From positions 20,862 to 84,861 of the forward strand of contig PBIX01000040.1 in the NCBI GenBank assembly GCA_002720975.1: a DNA stretch of 64,000 nt, given 5' to 3'. The notes under the pieces are model-generated. The model was not told the origin of the DNA, made no database searches, and worked only from the letters and a program-made list of their open reading frames with translations. Positions 54,641 through 63,805 of this stretch are shown piece by piece. Every line of letters begins with the position of its first letter. The first letter of the stretch is position 1. The position numbers and the translations under genes are program-made. Source of the stretch: Planctomycetota bacterium. Lineage in GTDB: Bacteria; Planctomycetota; UBA1135; GCA-002686595.

Positions 54641-55837
54641 TCAGGTGGGCCGATTCCTGCCCAGCGCCTCGTGGGCAGCCACGAACTCCCCTGCAGTGAA
54701 GGCGGCCATCAGGGACAAGTCCCCCGCCAGGACAGTCGCCGCCAGGACCTCGCCAAAGGCACCCACACCCCCATCACCCGAGCAACCCAAGAGGGCCAGA
54801 CACTCGGCAGCCGTACCCTGTCCCGAACCGCCCCCGACTGTTCCGATCAGCAAGGAGGGCAGGGTCACGGACGCGTACAGGTCTCCCTCAGCGGTCAGGT
54901 CGAGGTCCAAGAACCCGGTGGCACACTCCGTCAGATAGGCCACATCCTGCCCACAGGCCAACAACACGGCAGCCAGCCCATTGGCCGCTTGCACCATCCA
55001 GTTGTGGGTTCCCATGTGGGCGTAACCCAGGGCGTAGGTGCGCGCGATGGCCACCAGCTCTTCGGGAGTTGTACGCGCCTTCTCCGCAAGCAGCTCCCGT
55101 GAGATCACCACCTCCGCCTGTGCACTGCGCCCTCGACCCTCGACCAGAGCTCGGGAGTTGGCGCGCTTCTCCACATCCTGCCCGTGTACGTGCACGCGTA
55201 GGGCGCCACTGTCCTGCCCCAGACGGTTGGCAATCAGCTGTGCTGCACGCGCAGCCATGTTGACGCCGATGGCATCGCCGGTGTGGAAGACCAATCGCAG
55301 GATCACCCGTCGGCCGACAACCTTGGGGGTCACCGAGTGCAGGCTACCGTGGGAGGTCAAGCCCCCAACGATCTCTTCGTAGTCAGCGTGATCTGCGAGG
55401 GCTTGGGAAGCGGCGCGACGCGCCTGCTCGCCATCGGTGTACTCCAGGATGGGGTGCTGGGAGAGGCCCGACTCGTCCACCCAGGCCCGCGCCCCACCGC
55501 TCGCCGCGATCCATCCCATCCCGCGCGAGTAGGAAGCCACCAGGGCTCCCTCCGTCGTGGCCATGGGGACGTACACCTCGCGCACTCCGGTTTCGCCCTG
55601 AACGCGAAGCGGCCCTGCTATTCCAACGGGCACCTGTGCAAACCCGACCAGGTTCTCGATGTTCCCGCGCGCCTGGCCCGGATCCACGGCCTGACCGGAG
55701 AGGTGGGGAAGAGCGCAACCGGCGACCTGCTCGCACAGAGCGAGCCGACGCCCCACGGCCTCGGGTGCGTGGTCGTCCTCTGCATCACGAGGAACGGACG
55801 GCAGGGACTTGGATTCAGAGGAACTGGCATCGGACAT
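54641..55837 (-). CDS. HMG-CoA reductase (class I-like)
   Basis: 398 aa from the ATG at 55837. Signatures: ENLVGFAQVPVGIAGPL, MATTEGALVASYSRG with catalytic Glu 96, HTGDAIGVNMAARAAQLI, GYAHMGTHNWMVQAANG, LIGTVGGGSGQGTAAECLALLG and FVAAHEALGRNRPT with the catalytic His. GTVGGG and the GDAxGxNM box point to class I (archaeal/eukaryotic-like, NADPH). It reduces HMG-CoA to mevalonate. No other mevalonate-pathway gene is in the window. Most planctomycetes I know of use the MEP route, so this is noteworthy. Confidence 0.9.
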   Translation of the reverse strand: MSDASSSESKSLPSVPRDAEDDHAPEAVGRRLALCEQVAGCALPHLSGQAVDPGQARGNIENLVGFAQVPVGIAGPLRVQGETGVREVYVPMATTEGALVASYSRGMGWIAASGGARAWVDESGLSQHPILEYTDGEQARRAASQALADHADYEEIVGGLTSHGSLHSVTPKVVGRRVILRLVFHTGDAIGVNMAARAAQLIANRLGQDSGALRVHVHGQDVEKRANSRALVEGRGRSAQAEVVISRELLAEKARTTPEELVAIARTYALGYAHMGTHNWMVQAANGLAAVLLACGQDVAYLTECATGFLDLDLTAEGDLYASVTLPSLLIGTVGGGSGQGTAAECLALLGCSGDGGVGAFGEVLAATVLAGDLSLMAAFTAGEFVAAHEALGRNRPT

Positions 55838-56034
55838 GGAGGCAGGGTCGTGCCCCGGCCCCCCGCGTTCAAGGCCGAATCGGCGGGCTTGGCCGGCATC
55901 GGACCCGGCATGTCCAGCGGGTGGAAGCCAGGACCCCACCCGGGGGCTTTCCAGCGCTGGCCCGTTGTGTTCTTTTAGCGGGGGACCCCACCTGGGATCC
56001 CCTCCAAGAGCACCCTCCCTACCACTCCAAGGTC

Positions 56035-56814
56035 ATGTCCCTCGACATCTTCGGCGCCCTGACGGGCATCTTCGTCATCGTCTATGACGGCCAGCACGCC
56101 CTACGCTTCACCCTGGGCCGGGCACGCTCCATTGTCGGCCCGGGCATCCACTTCAAGGTACCCCTGTTCCAGACCTTCAAGGTGGAGGAGACCAAGCACA
56201 CCACCCTCGACCTGGAACCCCAGGTCATCCAGCTGAACGACAACCTCGTCTACGAGGTGGACTGCAAGGTCGTCTACCAGATCGTCAACCTGCGCAAGGC
56301 CATGATCGAGGTGGACGATCTGGTCACCGGCCTCCAGAACCGGGTGGTGATCGCCGTCCAACAGATTGTCTCCCGCAAGGACCGGCATACGGTCCTCGAC
56401 GTGGACGGCCTGTGTGAGGAGATCCGCGAGGAGCTGCGTGGCGTGGAGGATCAGTGGGGTGTGCGCATCCTGCAGTTCGGCTTCTCGAACATCTCTCCTT
56501 CCCCCACGACCCTGGAGATCACCCAGCTTGAGCTGCTCGCCGAGGAGAAGCTCAACCTCTACTCGCGGCTGCGGGATGAGGGCCTGAGCGAGGAGGCCTC
56601 TGTGGCCCTCATCTCTGGCGCCGTTGTCTCGGTGCACCCTGAGGACAACGAGCCCTCCCGGCAACGCAGTAGAGCCCAGGACACGGCGGCCATGGGTCTG
56701 TTGAACGACGAGCTCGATGAGGGGCGTAGCGCCAAGGGCCAGAGCTCGACCGAGCCCAACCCCCTGGCCGACCCCGACGAGGATCCACTGGATCCCGGCG
56801 AGCCTGGACCTTGA
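56035..56814 (+). CDS. SPFH/band-7 protein (slipin-like) 1
   Basis: 259 aa from the ATG at 56035. A short hydrophobic N-terminus (LTGIFVIVYDGQHALRFTLGRA) leads into the band-7 domain: VGPGIHFKVPLFQTFKVEETKHTTLDL, NLVYEVDCKVVYQIVNLRKAM, LQNRVVIAVQQIVSRKDRHTVLD and IREELRGVEDQWGVRILQFGFSNISPSPTTLE. The last 60 residues are acidic and Pro-rich. Such proteins form membrane rings or microdomains. The next SPFH gene overlaps it by 4 nt (TTGA). Confidence 0.85.
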   Translation: MSLDIFGALTGIFVIVYDGQHALRFTLGRARSIVGPGIHFKVPLFQTFKVEETKHTTLDLEPQVIQLNDNLVYEVDCKVVYQIVNLRKAMIEVDDLVTGLQNRVVIAVQQIVSRKDRHTVLDVDGLCEEIREELRGVEDQWGVRILQFGFSNISPSPTTLEITQLELLAEEKLNLYSRLRDEGLSEEASVALISGAVVSVHPEDNEPSRQRSRAQDTAAMGLLNDELDEGRSAKGQSSTEPNPLADPDEDPLDPGEPGP

Positions 56815-57707
56815 AGGAAGAGGGTCTGCACCAGCGCCTGCGCCCACGGCGCGGCCAGATCCCCGGCGACGGCCCCGAGGAGGATCCGCCCAGCCAATGG
56901 CGCGGTGTCGTGTCTGCCATCTGGGACAGGATCTCCGACGACCTCCTGGTGATCCTCTTCGCCACGGGTGCCGGTCTGGTGCGCGCCATGGGTGTGACGA
57001 TTGAGTCCGGACAGACGGGGCTCCTCTTCAGCTTCGGTAGGGCACGTCGCACCTTGGCCCCGGGCTTCCACCCCTTGATTCCGTTTCTGCAGCGCGTACG
57101 CCGCCTCCCCACGCGCTCGCGCACCCTGGACATGCCCGCCCAGCGGGTGGTCACCCTTGAGGGGCTCGTCTATCACGTGGATGCCAACCTGGTCTACCGG
57201 GTGACCGACGTACGCAAGGCCCTGGTGGAGGTCGATCACCTGGAGAAGGGCATGCTCCAGATGCTGGGCATGGGGATCCAGGAGGTCCTGCGTCAGGCCA
57301 CGCGCGATGAGCTGCGCGAGACCGCCGACCTCGATCAACGCCTCGCGGCCAATCTGGCACAGCGCCTCGCCCCCTGGGGTGTCGGGGTGGAGCGCGCGGG
57401 CTTTCCCAGCATCACGCCCTCCCCCCGAACGCTGCGTATCACCCAGCTGGCCTCGCTGACCGATGAGCGGCAGCGCATCTGCGATTTCTTCGCCGGGGGA
57501 GGCCTTGGCTCGGGCTCCGGGTTGGGGCTGGTGGGCACACGTCACATGCCACGCTCACGGACCCGACACCTGCGCCGTCAGGAGACGGAGCACCGTCGAC
57601 TGCGGCGCATCCGCAAGGGACTCCTGGGCATGGGCTGGAGCGCCCCGGAGCAGAAGCGCGCCGGTCTGGGCCTCATTCTCCGGCACCGGTTGGCGCAGCG
57701 AGCCTAG
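56811..57707 (+). CDS. SPFH/band-7 protein (slipin-like) 2
   Basis: 298 aa with a TTG start overlapping the TGA of the first SPFH gene; no ATG lies before the membrane helix (LLVILFATGAGLVRAMG), so the TTG start fits. Band-7 domain: IESGQTGLLFSFGRARRTLAPGFHPLIPFLQ, LEGLVYHVDANLVYRVTDVRKALVEVDH and WGVGVERAGFPSITPSPRTLRITQL. The C-terminus is very basic (RSRTRHLRRQETEHRRLRRIRKG), in contrast to the acidic tail of its partner. The opposite charges suggest the two form a hetero-oligomer. Confidence 0.83.
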   Translation: MKEEGLHQRLRPRRGQIPGDGPEEDPPSQWRGVVSAIWDRISDDLLVILFATGAGLVRAMGVTIESGQTGLLFSFGRARRTLAPGFHPLIPFLQRVRRLPTRSRTLDMPAQRVVTLEGLVYHVDANLVYRVTDVRKALVEVDHLEKGMLQMLGMGIQEVLRQATRDELRETADLDQRLAANLAQRLAPWGVGVERAGFPSITPSPRTLRITQLASLTDERQRICDFFAGGGLGSGSGLGLVGTRHMPRSRTRHLRRQETEHRRLRRIRKGLLGMGWSAPEQKRAGLGLILRHRLAQRA

Positions 57708-57772
57708 AAGCGCGGCCGACATTCTCCAGATCGAGGGGGTGCAAGGAGCGCGTGCGGGCCGATTCAACGGGC

Positions 57773-58252
57773 ATGGACTCCGTGCCTGAGCCGCGATTCA
57801 TGGAACGCGCCATCGAACTGGCCCTTGAGGGCGTACGCCGGAACGCGGGTGGCCCGTTCGGAGCCGTGGTCGTCTTGGACGGGGAGGTCATCGGCGAGGC
57901 CCACAATGAGGTGCTGTCCCAGAAGGACCCCACGGCCCACGCCGAAGTGGGCGCGATCCGCGCAGCCAGCCGACACCTGCAGAGCTTCCACCTGACCGGT
58001 GCCGAGCTGTACACGAGCTGCGAGCCCTGCCCCATGTGTCTGGCCGCAGCCCAGTGGGCGCACATCAGCCACATCTGGTACGCGGGAACACGCGCCGATG
58101 CCGCCCGCGCCGGCTTCGACGACGATCATTTCCATGCGCAGCTGGCGCTCCCCCCCGCCGAGAGACAGCTACCCGCCAGGGAGTTCCTGCGCTCCGCAGC
58201 CCAGCCCGCATTTGAAGCCTGGCTGGCGCGTCCTGATCGGACCGCGTACTGA
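57773..58252 (+). CDS. guaD: Guanine deaminase (GuaD, cytidine-deaminase fold)
   Basis: 159 aa from the ATG at 57773; a GTG at 57752 is an alternative. Zinc site: PTAHAEVGAIRAA (His, catalytic Glu) and TSCEPCPMCLAAAQWA (two Cys). The GuaD-specific parts are DAARAGFDDDHFHAQLALPPAERQ and the C-terminus FEAWLARPDRTAY, close to Bacillus subtilis GuaD and unlike tRNA adenosine deaminase TadA. It deaminates guanine to xanthine. It is convergent with the M14 peptidase gene (8 bp between stops). Confidence 0.88.
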   Translation: MDSVPEPRFMERAIELALEGVRRNAGGPFGAVVVLDGEVIGEAHNEVLSQKDPTAHAEVGAIRAASRHLQSFHLTGAELYTSCEPCPMCLAAAQWAHISHIWYAGTRADAARAGFDDDHFHAQLALPPAERQLPAREFLRSAAQPAFEAWLARPDRTAY

Positions 58253-58260
58253 GACCCGAC

Positions 58261-60780
58261 CTAGGGTAGGAACAGGGCGCGTACCAGGAGGTGGAACGCT
58301 CCCTGGGACCAGGAGCGGTACTGGGGCCGGATGCCCATCAGGTGCACGCTGCCTTCGCCGTGGCGGGCAGAGAGCCAGGCGATCTGCCCTTCGATGCGCT
58401 CGGGTTCGGCGGCCCAACCGGAAAGGAGTGCGCGGCGCGGAGCGTAGCGGGCCAGGACCGTCAGGTCCGCATCGGGATCGAGATGCGCTTCCCGCGCCGC
58501 CTCCTCTTCCAGCCGCTTCCAGGCCGATGAGGAGGAGAAGAACACGGGCACGGAGGCGGGCAGGCCCGCGGTGGTCACGGTTCCCGGCGCCTCGGGAATG
58601 CAGCGCACCACGCTGCCCGGGCAGCTGAAGCCGCCAGCCGCCTCCCCGCGCGTCACGTCAAGTAGGGGCAATCGGAAGAGATCGGCAGCCCAGGAACTGG
58701 AGCGGCCCACGGCCACGAGCTTGCCGCCGGCCCGCACGAACTCCTCGATGGCCACGGCCCCTTCGGGGTCGAGACCGCGGGCCATTTGCGCCGGCACGCT
58801 ACCTGGGTTTCTGCCGCCATCCAGCTGCCCCCCACTCACGCCCGGCAGCACGAGCACGTCGAGCCAATCCGCCAGTCCCCCAGCGCGAAGGGATTCGTTA
58901 CGGACGGTCTCGTAGGGGATGCGGAAGTTGTCGAACACCCAACGCATCCAGCCTTCGGGCATGTGGCCCGACCAGGGGGCATACAGGCCGATGCGGGGCA
59001 CGCGCTCAAAGGCCACGGGATCTTCGGCCGGGTAGGCGCCCTCACCGGGAATGAACAGGCCCGCCTTCGGTCCGCTACCCACGAACGTGAATCGGTTGCC
59101 ATCGGCCACGCCACGCAAGACGGTGGTCCAGCTGTCGAGGTTGGAGGCGTCGAGCCAGCCGCGGTGGGGCATCACGGCCAGACGCTCATCACCTCCGAAG
59201 GATGCCATGGCCTCTCTCGTGCTCGCCGCGAGGAAGGACTCCACCTCGAGAGGTGCCATGACCTCCACCCGCCGCACCCCCATCAACACGGGGAGCGTCC
59301 AGCCCGCCACGTCGTAGGGAGAGTCGCCCTCGGGATAGCGTTGGATCTCAAAGAGGTCTTTGACGTGCCCGCCGTAGGGCTGGTCCCGTCGAATGACGAT
59401 CGTCCCCTCAGGCCAGGGCCTTCCGTCGGCCTCGAACCCGGCCTGGGCCACGTGCAACTCGACCCCGGTGGAGATCAGCGCCTGACACAGCCGGCGCACG
59501 GCGGAGAGGTCGCGGTTGTCGGGGGGAATCAGCCAGGCCCGCGGACCCTCTTCGCCGCCGCGCTCCAGAGCTCGACGGGCCAGCTCAAGAGAGTTCTCGC
59601 GCCAGAGGGTCCCTTCCCGCGACAGACTGCCCAACAAGGAGCGCCCGAAGGCCATCTCGTAGTCGATCACGTCTTTGAGCCGCCACCAGCCCCCGGGCCA
59701 GGGGTTGGGGAAGCGGTTGGAGGGCCCGTACTGGCCCAATCCCCGCGGGGGGCTCAGATCGTCGGGCCGCAGGAAGATCGGCGTCCCGAGGCGGATGGAG
59801 GCCGCCTCGGTCAGGAGCCCGATGATGTTGTGCCGCGTGGGTACGTTGCGGTTGCCGCCCGTCCACCACATGTCGTAGGAGACGCCGGTGGAGATCCCCG
59901 AGAGCCCCTCGCGGTTCATATCCAAGAGGGCGCGGGTCCCCAAGAGGTCGATGCCGGTGATCACCGCCGGATCGATGTTCGGGTTCAGAGGATCGCGGAA
60001 GGGCGGGACGAAGAAACGCTCGCGGCTGCTGCCCTGCTCGTGGACGTCCCAATAGACCTGGGGTCGCCACACCTTGTAGAGCTGCTCGGTCACGAGCCGC
60101 GTCTCCGCCAGGGAGAGCATGAACCAGTCGCGGTTGTTGTCATGGCCCGCGTAGTGCTGGTAGAGGTCTGAGAGTCCAGTGGACTCGTAGGGCGTCCCCA
60201 CGAACTTGCGGTACCAGGAGACCACACCGTCCAACCCGTCTGGGTTGGTGCAGGGGAACAGGTTGACCACCGTCTCGCGGCGCGCACTCGCCCAGGGCTC
60301 CTCATCGGAGGTGGCCAGCTCATAGGCGAACTGCATTCCGAACTGGGCCGGGGAGGTCTCTGTCGAGTGCATGCCCGGGGAGATGAACAGGACCACCTTG
60401 CCCTCGTTCACCGCCTGCTCGAGCTCCTCTTCGCTGTGGCCGCGGGGATCGGAGAGCCGGTGCCCCATGCGGCGGATCTCGGGCAGGCGCGACAGGTTCT
60501 CCTCGGAGGAGAGGGTGGCCATCAGGAAGTCGCGGCCCCCACGGGTCATTCCCAGTCGCTGCAGTTGAACACGGGGACTGGCCTCCGCCAGATGCCGGAA
60601 GTAGCCCGAGACCTCCTGCCAGTCGGCCAGGGTGAAGTCCGCTCCCAGGTCCCGGCCCTGGAGAAACTCATCCGGCGAGAGAATCTCCTCGCCCCCCTGG
60701 GGGGCACCCCAGGATGCACTCGTGGCGAGAGACGCAGGGACCAGGACGAGGACGGTCAGGAGCCGAAGGATGGATCGCAT
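58261..60780 (-). CDS. Secreted M14-family zinc carboxypeptidase
   Basis: 839 aa from the ATG at 60780, with a signal peptide (LLTVLVLVPASLATSASWGA). The M14 catalytic part is at about 45-330: ISPGMHSTETSPAQFGMQ (HxxE zinc ligands), NPDGLDGVVSWYRKF, GHDNNRDWFMLSLAETR and VYWDVHEQGSSRERFF with the third His ligand. The remaining 500 residues include a flavodoxin/GATase-like section (IGLYAPWSGHMPEGWMRWVF, DVLVLPGVSGGQL, EEFVRAGGKLVAVG). Probably degrades extracellular peptides. It is divergent from a secreted S9 peptidase gene. Confidence 0.88.
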   Translation of the reverse strand: MRSILRLLTVLVLVPASLATSASWGAPQGGEEILSPDEFLQGRDLGADFTLADWQEVSGYFRHLAEASPRVQLQRLGMTRGGRDFLMATLSSEENLSRLPEIRRMGHRLSDPRGHSEEELEQAVNEGKVVLFISPGMHSTETSPAQFGMQFAYELATSDEEPWASARRETVVNLFPCTNPDGLDGVVSWYRKFVGTPYESTGLSDLYQHYAGHDNNRDWFMLSLAETRLVTEQLYKVWRPQVYWDVHEQGSSRERFFVPPFRDPLNPNIDPAVITGIDLLGTRALLDMNREGLSGISTGVSYDMWWTGGNRNVPTRHNIIGLLTEAASIRLGTPIFLRPDDLSPPRGLGQYGPSNRFPNPWPGGWWRLKDVIDYEMAFGRSLLGSLSREGTLWRENSLELARRALERGGEEGPRAWLIPPDNRDLSAVRRLCQALISTGVELHVAQAGFEADGRPWPEGTIVIRRDQPYGGHVKDLFEIQRYPEGDSPYDVAGWTLPVLMGVRRVEVMAPLEVESFLAASTREAMASFGGDERLAVMPHRGWLDASNLDSWTTVLRGVADGNRFTFVGSGPKAGLFIPGEGAYPAEDPVAFERVPRIGLYAPWSGHMPEGWMRWVFDNFRIPYETVRNESLRAGGLADWLDVLVLPGVSGGQLDGGRNPGSVPAQMARGLDPEGAVAIEEFVRAGGKLVAVGRSSSWAADLFRLPLLDVTRGEAAGGFSCPGSVVRCIPEAPGTVTTAGLPASVPVFFSSSSAWKRLEEEAAREAHLDPDADLTVLARYAPRRALLSGWAAEPERIEGQIAWLSARHGEGSVHLMGIRPQYRSWSQGAFHLLVRALFLP

Positions 60781-61068
60781 GGGTGGCTTGGGAGACGGAG
60801 GGGCGGAATGGGAGAAGCCCCACGGTGAAGGCTGGCCTTTTCCTGCGCAAGGGGTGCAGGCGAGCCCCCCCGTGAGGCCGATGATGTACGCCCCCCTCGG
60901 GCATCGGGGAGGGTTCAGCCAAGGCCTCCAGTCCCAGCGACATCGGCGGCGACTCCCAGGAGGAGATCCCAAGCCCCCTCCGCCGGGCCCGGGCCCCCAC
61001 CTGCGACCGCTTCACGGACGAGATCTCAATCACGGTCCAGCAGAGCTGAGGTAGGGTGTGCCCTCATC
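60781..61068. other. 288-bp divergent intergenic region
   Basis: It lies between the starts of two secreted peptidase genes (M14 on minus, S9 on plus) and must hold both promoters. It is GC-rich, with no convincing -35/-10 boxes and no RNA gene visible. Confidence 0.4.
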
Positions 61069-63609
61069 ATGCGCACTACCTCCACCGCCCTCCTGGTCCT
61101 GCTCACCTCCCTGCTCACCTCAACCGCTGCCGGCCAGGGATCCAAGCAGGACTACGAACAGGCCTTCGACCAGCGGGCGAGCCGCAGAGGGACCGTCCGC
61201 GGTGACGAGCTCATCCACGGCTGGTCCAGCGACGGCACGCGACTCTGGTTCATCGCGAACCTGGAAGGCGGCGGCACCCAGTACCGCGTGTGCGAGCTCG
61301 CCACCGGCCGCATCACCCATGCGTTCAACCACGCTGTGCTGGCGGAGTCCTTGCGAGCCGCCCACCTGGAGATCGACCCGGATCGCCTTCCGTTGCGTCG
61401 CTTGGAGTTCGATGGCGATGGACGCCTGCGACTGCTCCTCCAGAGCGCTCCGCCGCAGGAGCTCGTGGTCGAGGACGGCAAGGTGTTCTCGCTCGGAGAC
61501 ATCGACCCAGCGGGGCCGTTCGCTGTTCCCCTCAGGCCCGTGGGGCACTTTGGTAGAGGACGCCGCCGGGGCCGCGGTCGGGTCGACCTGATCGTCCACA
61601 ACGCGAGTGAGCACACGATCCGACTGGACTGGCTCAGCGATCGTGGAGCTCGCCGCTACGACGAGATCGCTCCGGGAGAGAGGCATGTCCAGGACACACA
61701 CGTGGGGCACTTGTGGAGAATCGTGTCCGTTTCGGACGACGCGACCTGGGGCGACGTGCTGGCCCCCGAGCTGATCAGTCTCGTGAGGGTCGAGGGCCCA
61801 GCGGCCCCCACCGATCGGGCCGACGAGGAGGAGCCCGTTCTCCCCGCCCCAACTCCCAGAGTCATGTTCCGGGAGCACAACGCCTGGCTCGAGCGTCCTG
61901 GCGAGAGCGAGGTGCAGCTCACGACCGAAGGAGCTGAGGAGCAGCCCCTCGCCGGCCCGGTCCACATCTCTCCCGACGGACGCTACCTGGTCGTGCATCA
62001 GGAGCACCGAGCCGAGACCCGCGAGATCCACATGGTCGAGTCCTCGCCCGACGACCAGCTGCAACCCAAGCTGCACACCTTGGACTACCCCAAGCCCGGC
62101 GATCCCCTGGACGTCAAGCGGCCTCGCATGTTCGACGCGCAAAGCGGAAAGGAGCTGGGCCTCGACCGAGACCTGTTCCCCAACCCCTGGAACATCCGGC
62201 ATGGTCACTGGGCCGCCGACAGCTCCAGCTTCTTCTTCGTCCACAACGAACGCGGTCACGGGTTCCTGCGCCTGCTTGCCGTGGACGTGGCGACGGGCAC
62301 GACCCGCGTGGTGATCGACGAAGACCCCGAGACCTTCGTCGACTACAACCAAAAGCTGTTCCTGCACCACCTCGAGGACACGAACGAGGTCCTGTGGACC
62401 TCCGAGCGCAGCGGCTGGAACCACCTTTACCGCGTAGACCGCAGCACCGGGGAAGCGGTGGCCGTCACCTCCGGCGAGTGGGTCGTGCGTGCGGTGGTCG
62501 AGGTCGATGAGGGCCAGCGCACCGCTCGCCTGCGGGTGATGGGCATCCACGCAGGTCAGGACCCGTACCACGTCCACCACGCCGTGGTCGACTTCGACAC
62601 CGGCGAGCTGACCGTCTGGACGGAGAGCGACGGGACCCACGAGATACGGCTCAGTTCGGACGGCCAGCACCTGGTCGCCACCTGGTCACGAGCCGACCAG
62701 CCCCCGGTCCACGAGGTGCGACGCACCTCCGACGGTGCCCTCGTCACGGAGCTCGCCCGCGCCGACGCCAGCGCCAACCTCGAGGCCCGCGGCGGCCGCT
62801 TCTCGCAGCCGTTCGCAGCCAAGGGCCGCGACGGCACGACGGAGATCTGGGGCCTCATTCATCGGCCTCGAGACTTCGACCCGGGTCAACGCTACCCGGT
62901 CATCGAGGCGATCTACGCCGGGCCCCACGACCATCACGTGCCCAAGGCCTTCGCGGAGACCTACCGGGCGGAGGCCATGACCGAGCTCGGGTTCCTCGTC
63001 GTGCAAATCGACGGCATGGGCACGAACTGGCGCAGCAAGTCGTTCCACGACGTGGCCCACAAGAACCTGGCCGACGCTGGATTCCCCGACCGCATCGCTT
63101 GGCTGCGGGCGGCGGGCGAGGCCGATGCCAGCTTTGACCTCGAGCGGGTCGGAATCTACGGCGGCTCGGCGGGGGGACAGAACGCCATGCGCGCGGTCCT
63201 CGACCACCACGAGTTCTATCGCGCCGCAGCCGCGGACTGCGGATGCCATGACAACCGCATGGACAAGGTCTGGTGGAACGAACTGTGGATGGGCTGGCCG
63301 GTGGACGACAGCTACCTGCGCAGCAGCAACGTCGAGGACGCCGATCGCCTGGGCGGCGCGTTGTTTCTGACGGTCGGTGAGCTCGACCGGAACGTGGACC
63401 CGGCCTCAACCATGCAGGTGGTCGACGCCTTGATCCGTGCCGACAAGGACTTCGAGCTGATCGTCTTCCCAGGCGGCGGCCACGGCTCGGGCGGCGGCCG
63501 CTACGGCACCCGCAGGATGTACGACTTCTTCGTGCGAGAGCTGCACGGCGTGGAGCCTCGCTGGGAAGGAGAGCCTGTGCAAACGGTCCTCCGACAGCGC
63601 AATCAGTGA
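61069..63609 (+). CDS. Secreted S9 (DPP IV-like) prolyl peptidase
   Basis: 846 aa with a signal peptide (ALLVLLTSLLTSTAAGQ). The N-terminal beta-propeller region (about 40-560) has the DPP-IV pattern (HISPDGRYLVVHQEH, HGHWAADSSSFFFVHNERGHG, TSERSGWNHLYRVDRSTG). The alpha/beta-hydrolase domain has GIYGGSAGGQNAMRAV with Ser 700, VGELDRNVDPASTM with Asp 773 and PGGGHGSGGG with His 805. Likely releases dipeptides from extracellular or periplasmic peptides, working alongside the neighbouring carboxypeptidase and the subtilase. Confidence 0.92.
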   Translation: MRTTSTALLVLLTSLLTSTAAGQGSKQDYEQAFDQRASRRGTVRGDELIHGWSSDGTRLWFIANLEGGGTQYRVCELATGRITHAFNHAVLAESLRAAHLEIDPDRLPLRRLEFDGDGRLRLLLQSAPPQELVVEDGKVFSLGDIDPAGPFAVPLRPVGHFGRGRRRGRGRVDLIVHNASEHTIRLDWLSDRGARRYDEIAPGERHVQDTHVGHLWRIVSVSDDATWGDVLAPELISLVRVEGPAAPTDRADEEEPVLPAPTPRVMFREHNAWLERPGESEVQLTTEGAEEQPLAGPVHISPDGRYLVVHQEHRAETREIHMVESSPDDQLQPKLHTLDYPKPGDPLDVKRPRMFDAQSGKELGLDRDLFPNPWNIRHGHWAADSSSFFFVHNERGHGFLRLLAVDVATGTTRVVIDEDPETFVDYNQKLFLHHLEDTNEVLWTSERSGWNHLYRVDRSTGEAVAVTSGEWVVRAVVEVDEGQRTARLRVMGIHAGQDPYHVHHAVVDFDTGELTVWTESDGTHEIRLSSDGQHLVATWSRADQPPVHEVRRTSDGALVTELARADASANLEARGGRFSQPFAAKGRDGTTEIWGLIHRPRDFDPGQRYPVIEAIYAGPHDHHVPKAFAETYRAEAMTELGFLVVQIDGMGTNWRSKSFHDVAHKNLADAGFPDRIAWLRAAGEADASFDLERVGIYGGSAGGQNAMRAVLDHHEFYRAAAADCGCHDNRMDKVWWNELWMGWPVDDSYLRSSNVEDADRLGGALFLTVGELDRNVDPASTMQVVDALIRADKDFELIVFPGGGHGSGGGRYGTRRMYDFFVRELHGVEPRWEGEPVQTVLRQRNQ

Positions 63610-63805
63610 TGGCTCTGGGCCAGGAGCGGAGAGGACCCCCTCCCGGGCGCCTCTGCCGCAACTTCGTGGCTCAGGCCGCGTGCCTGCTACGCGGGTGAGT
63701 TGAGGAAACACCCCTCACCCGGAAGAAGGCACGCAGCCACCTCCCTGCGGCGATTGCTACCCCCGTGCTTCAATGGGCGCTGCCCATCCAGCCCCCAACA
63801 GCAAC

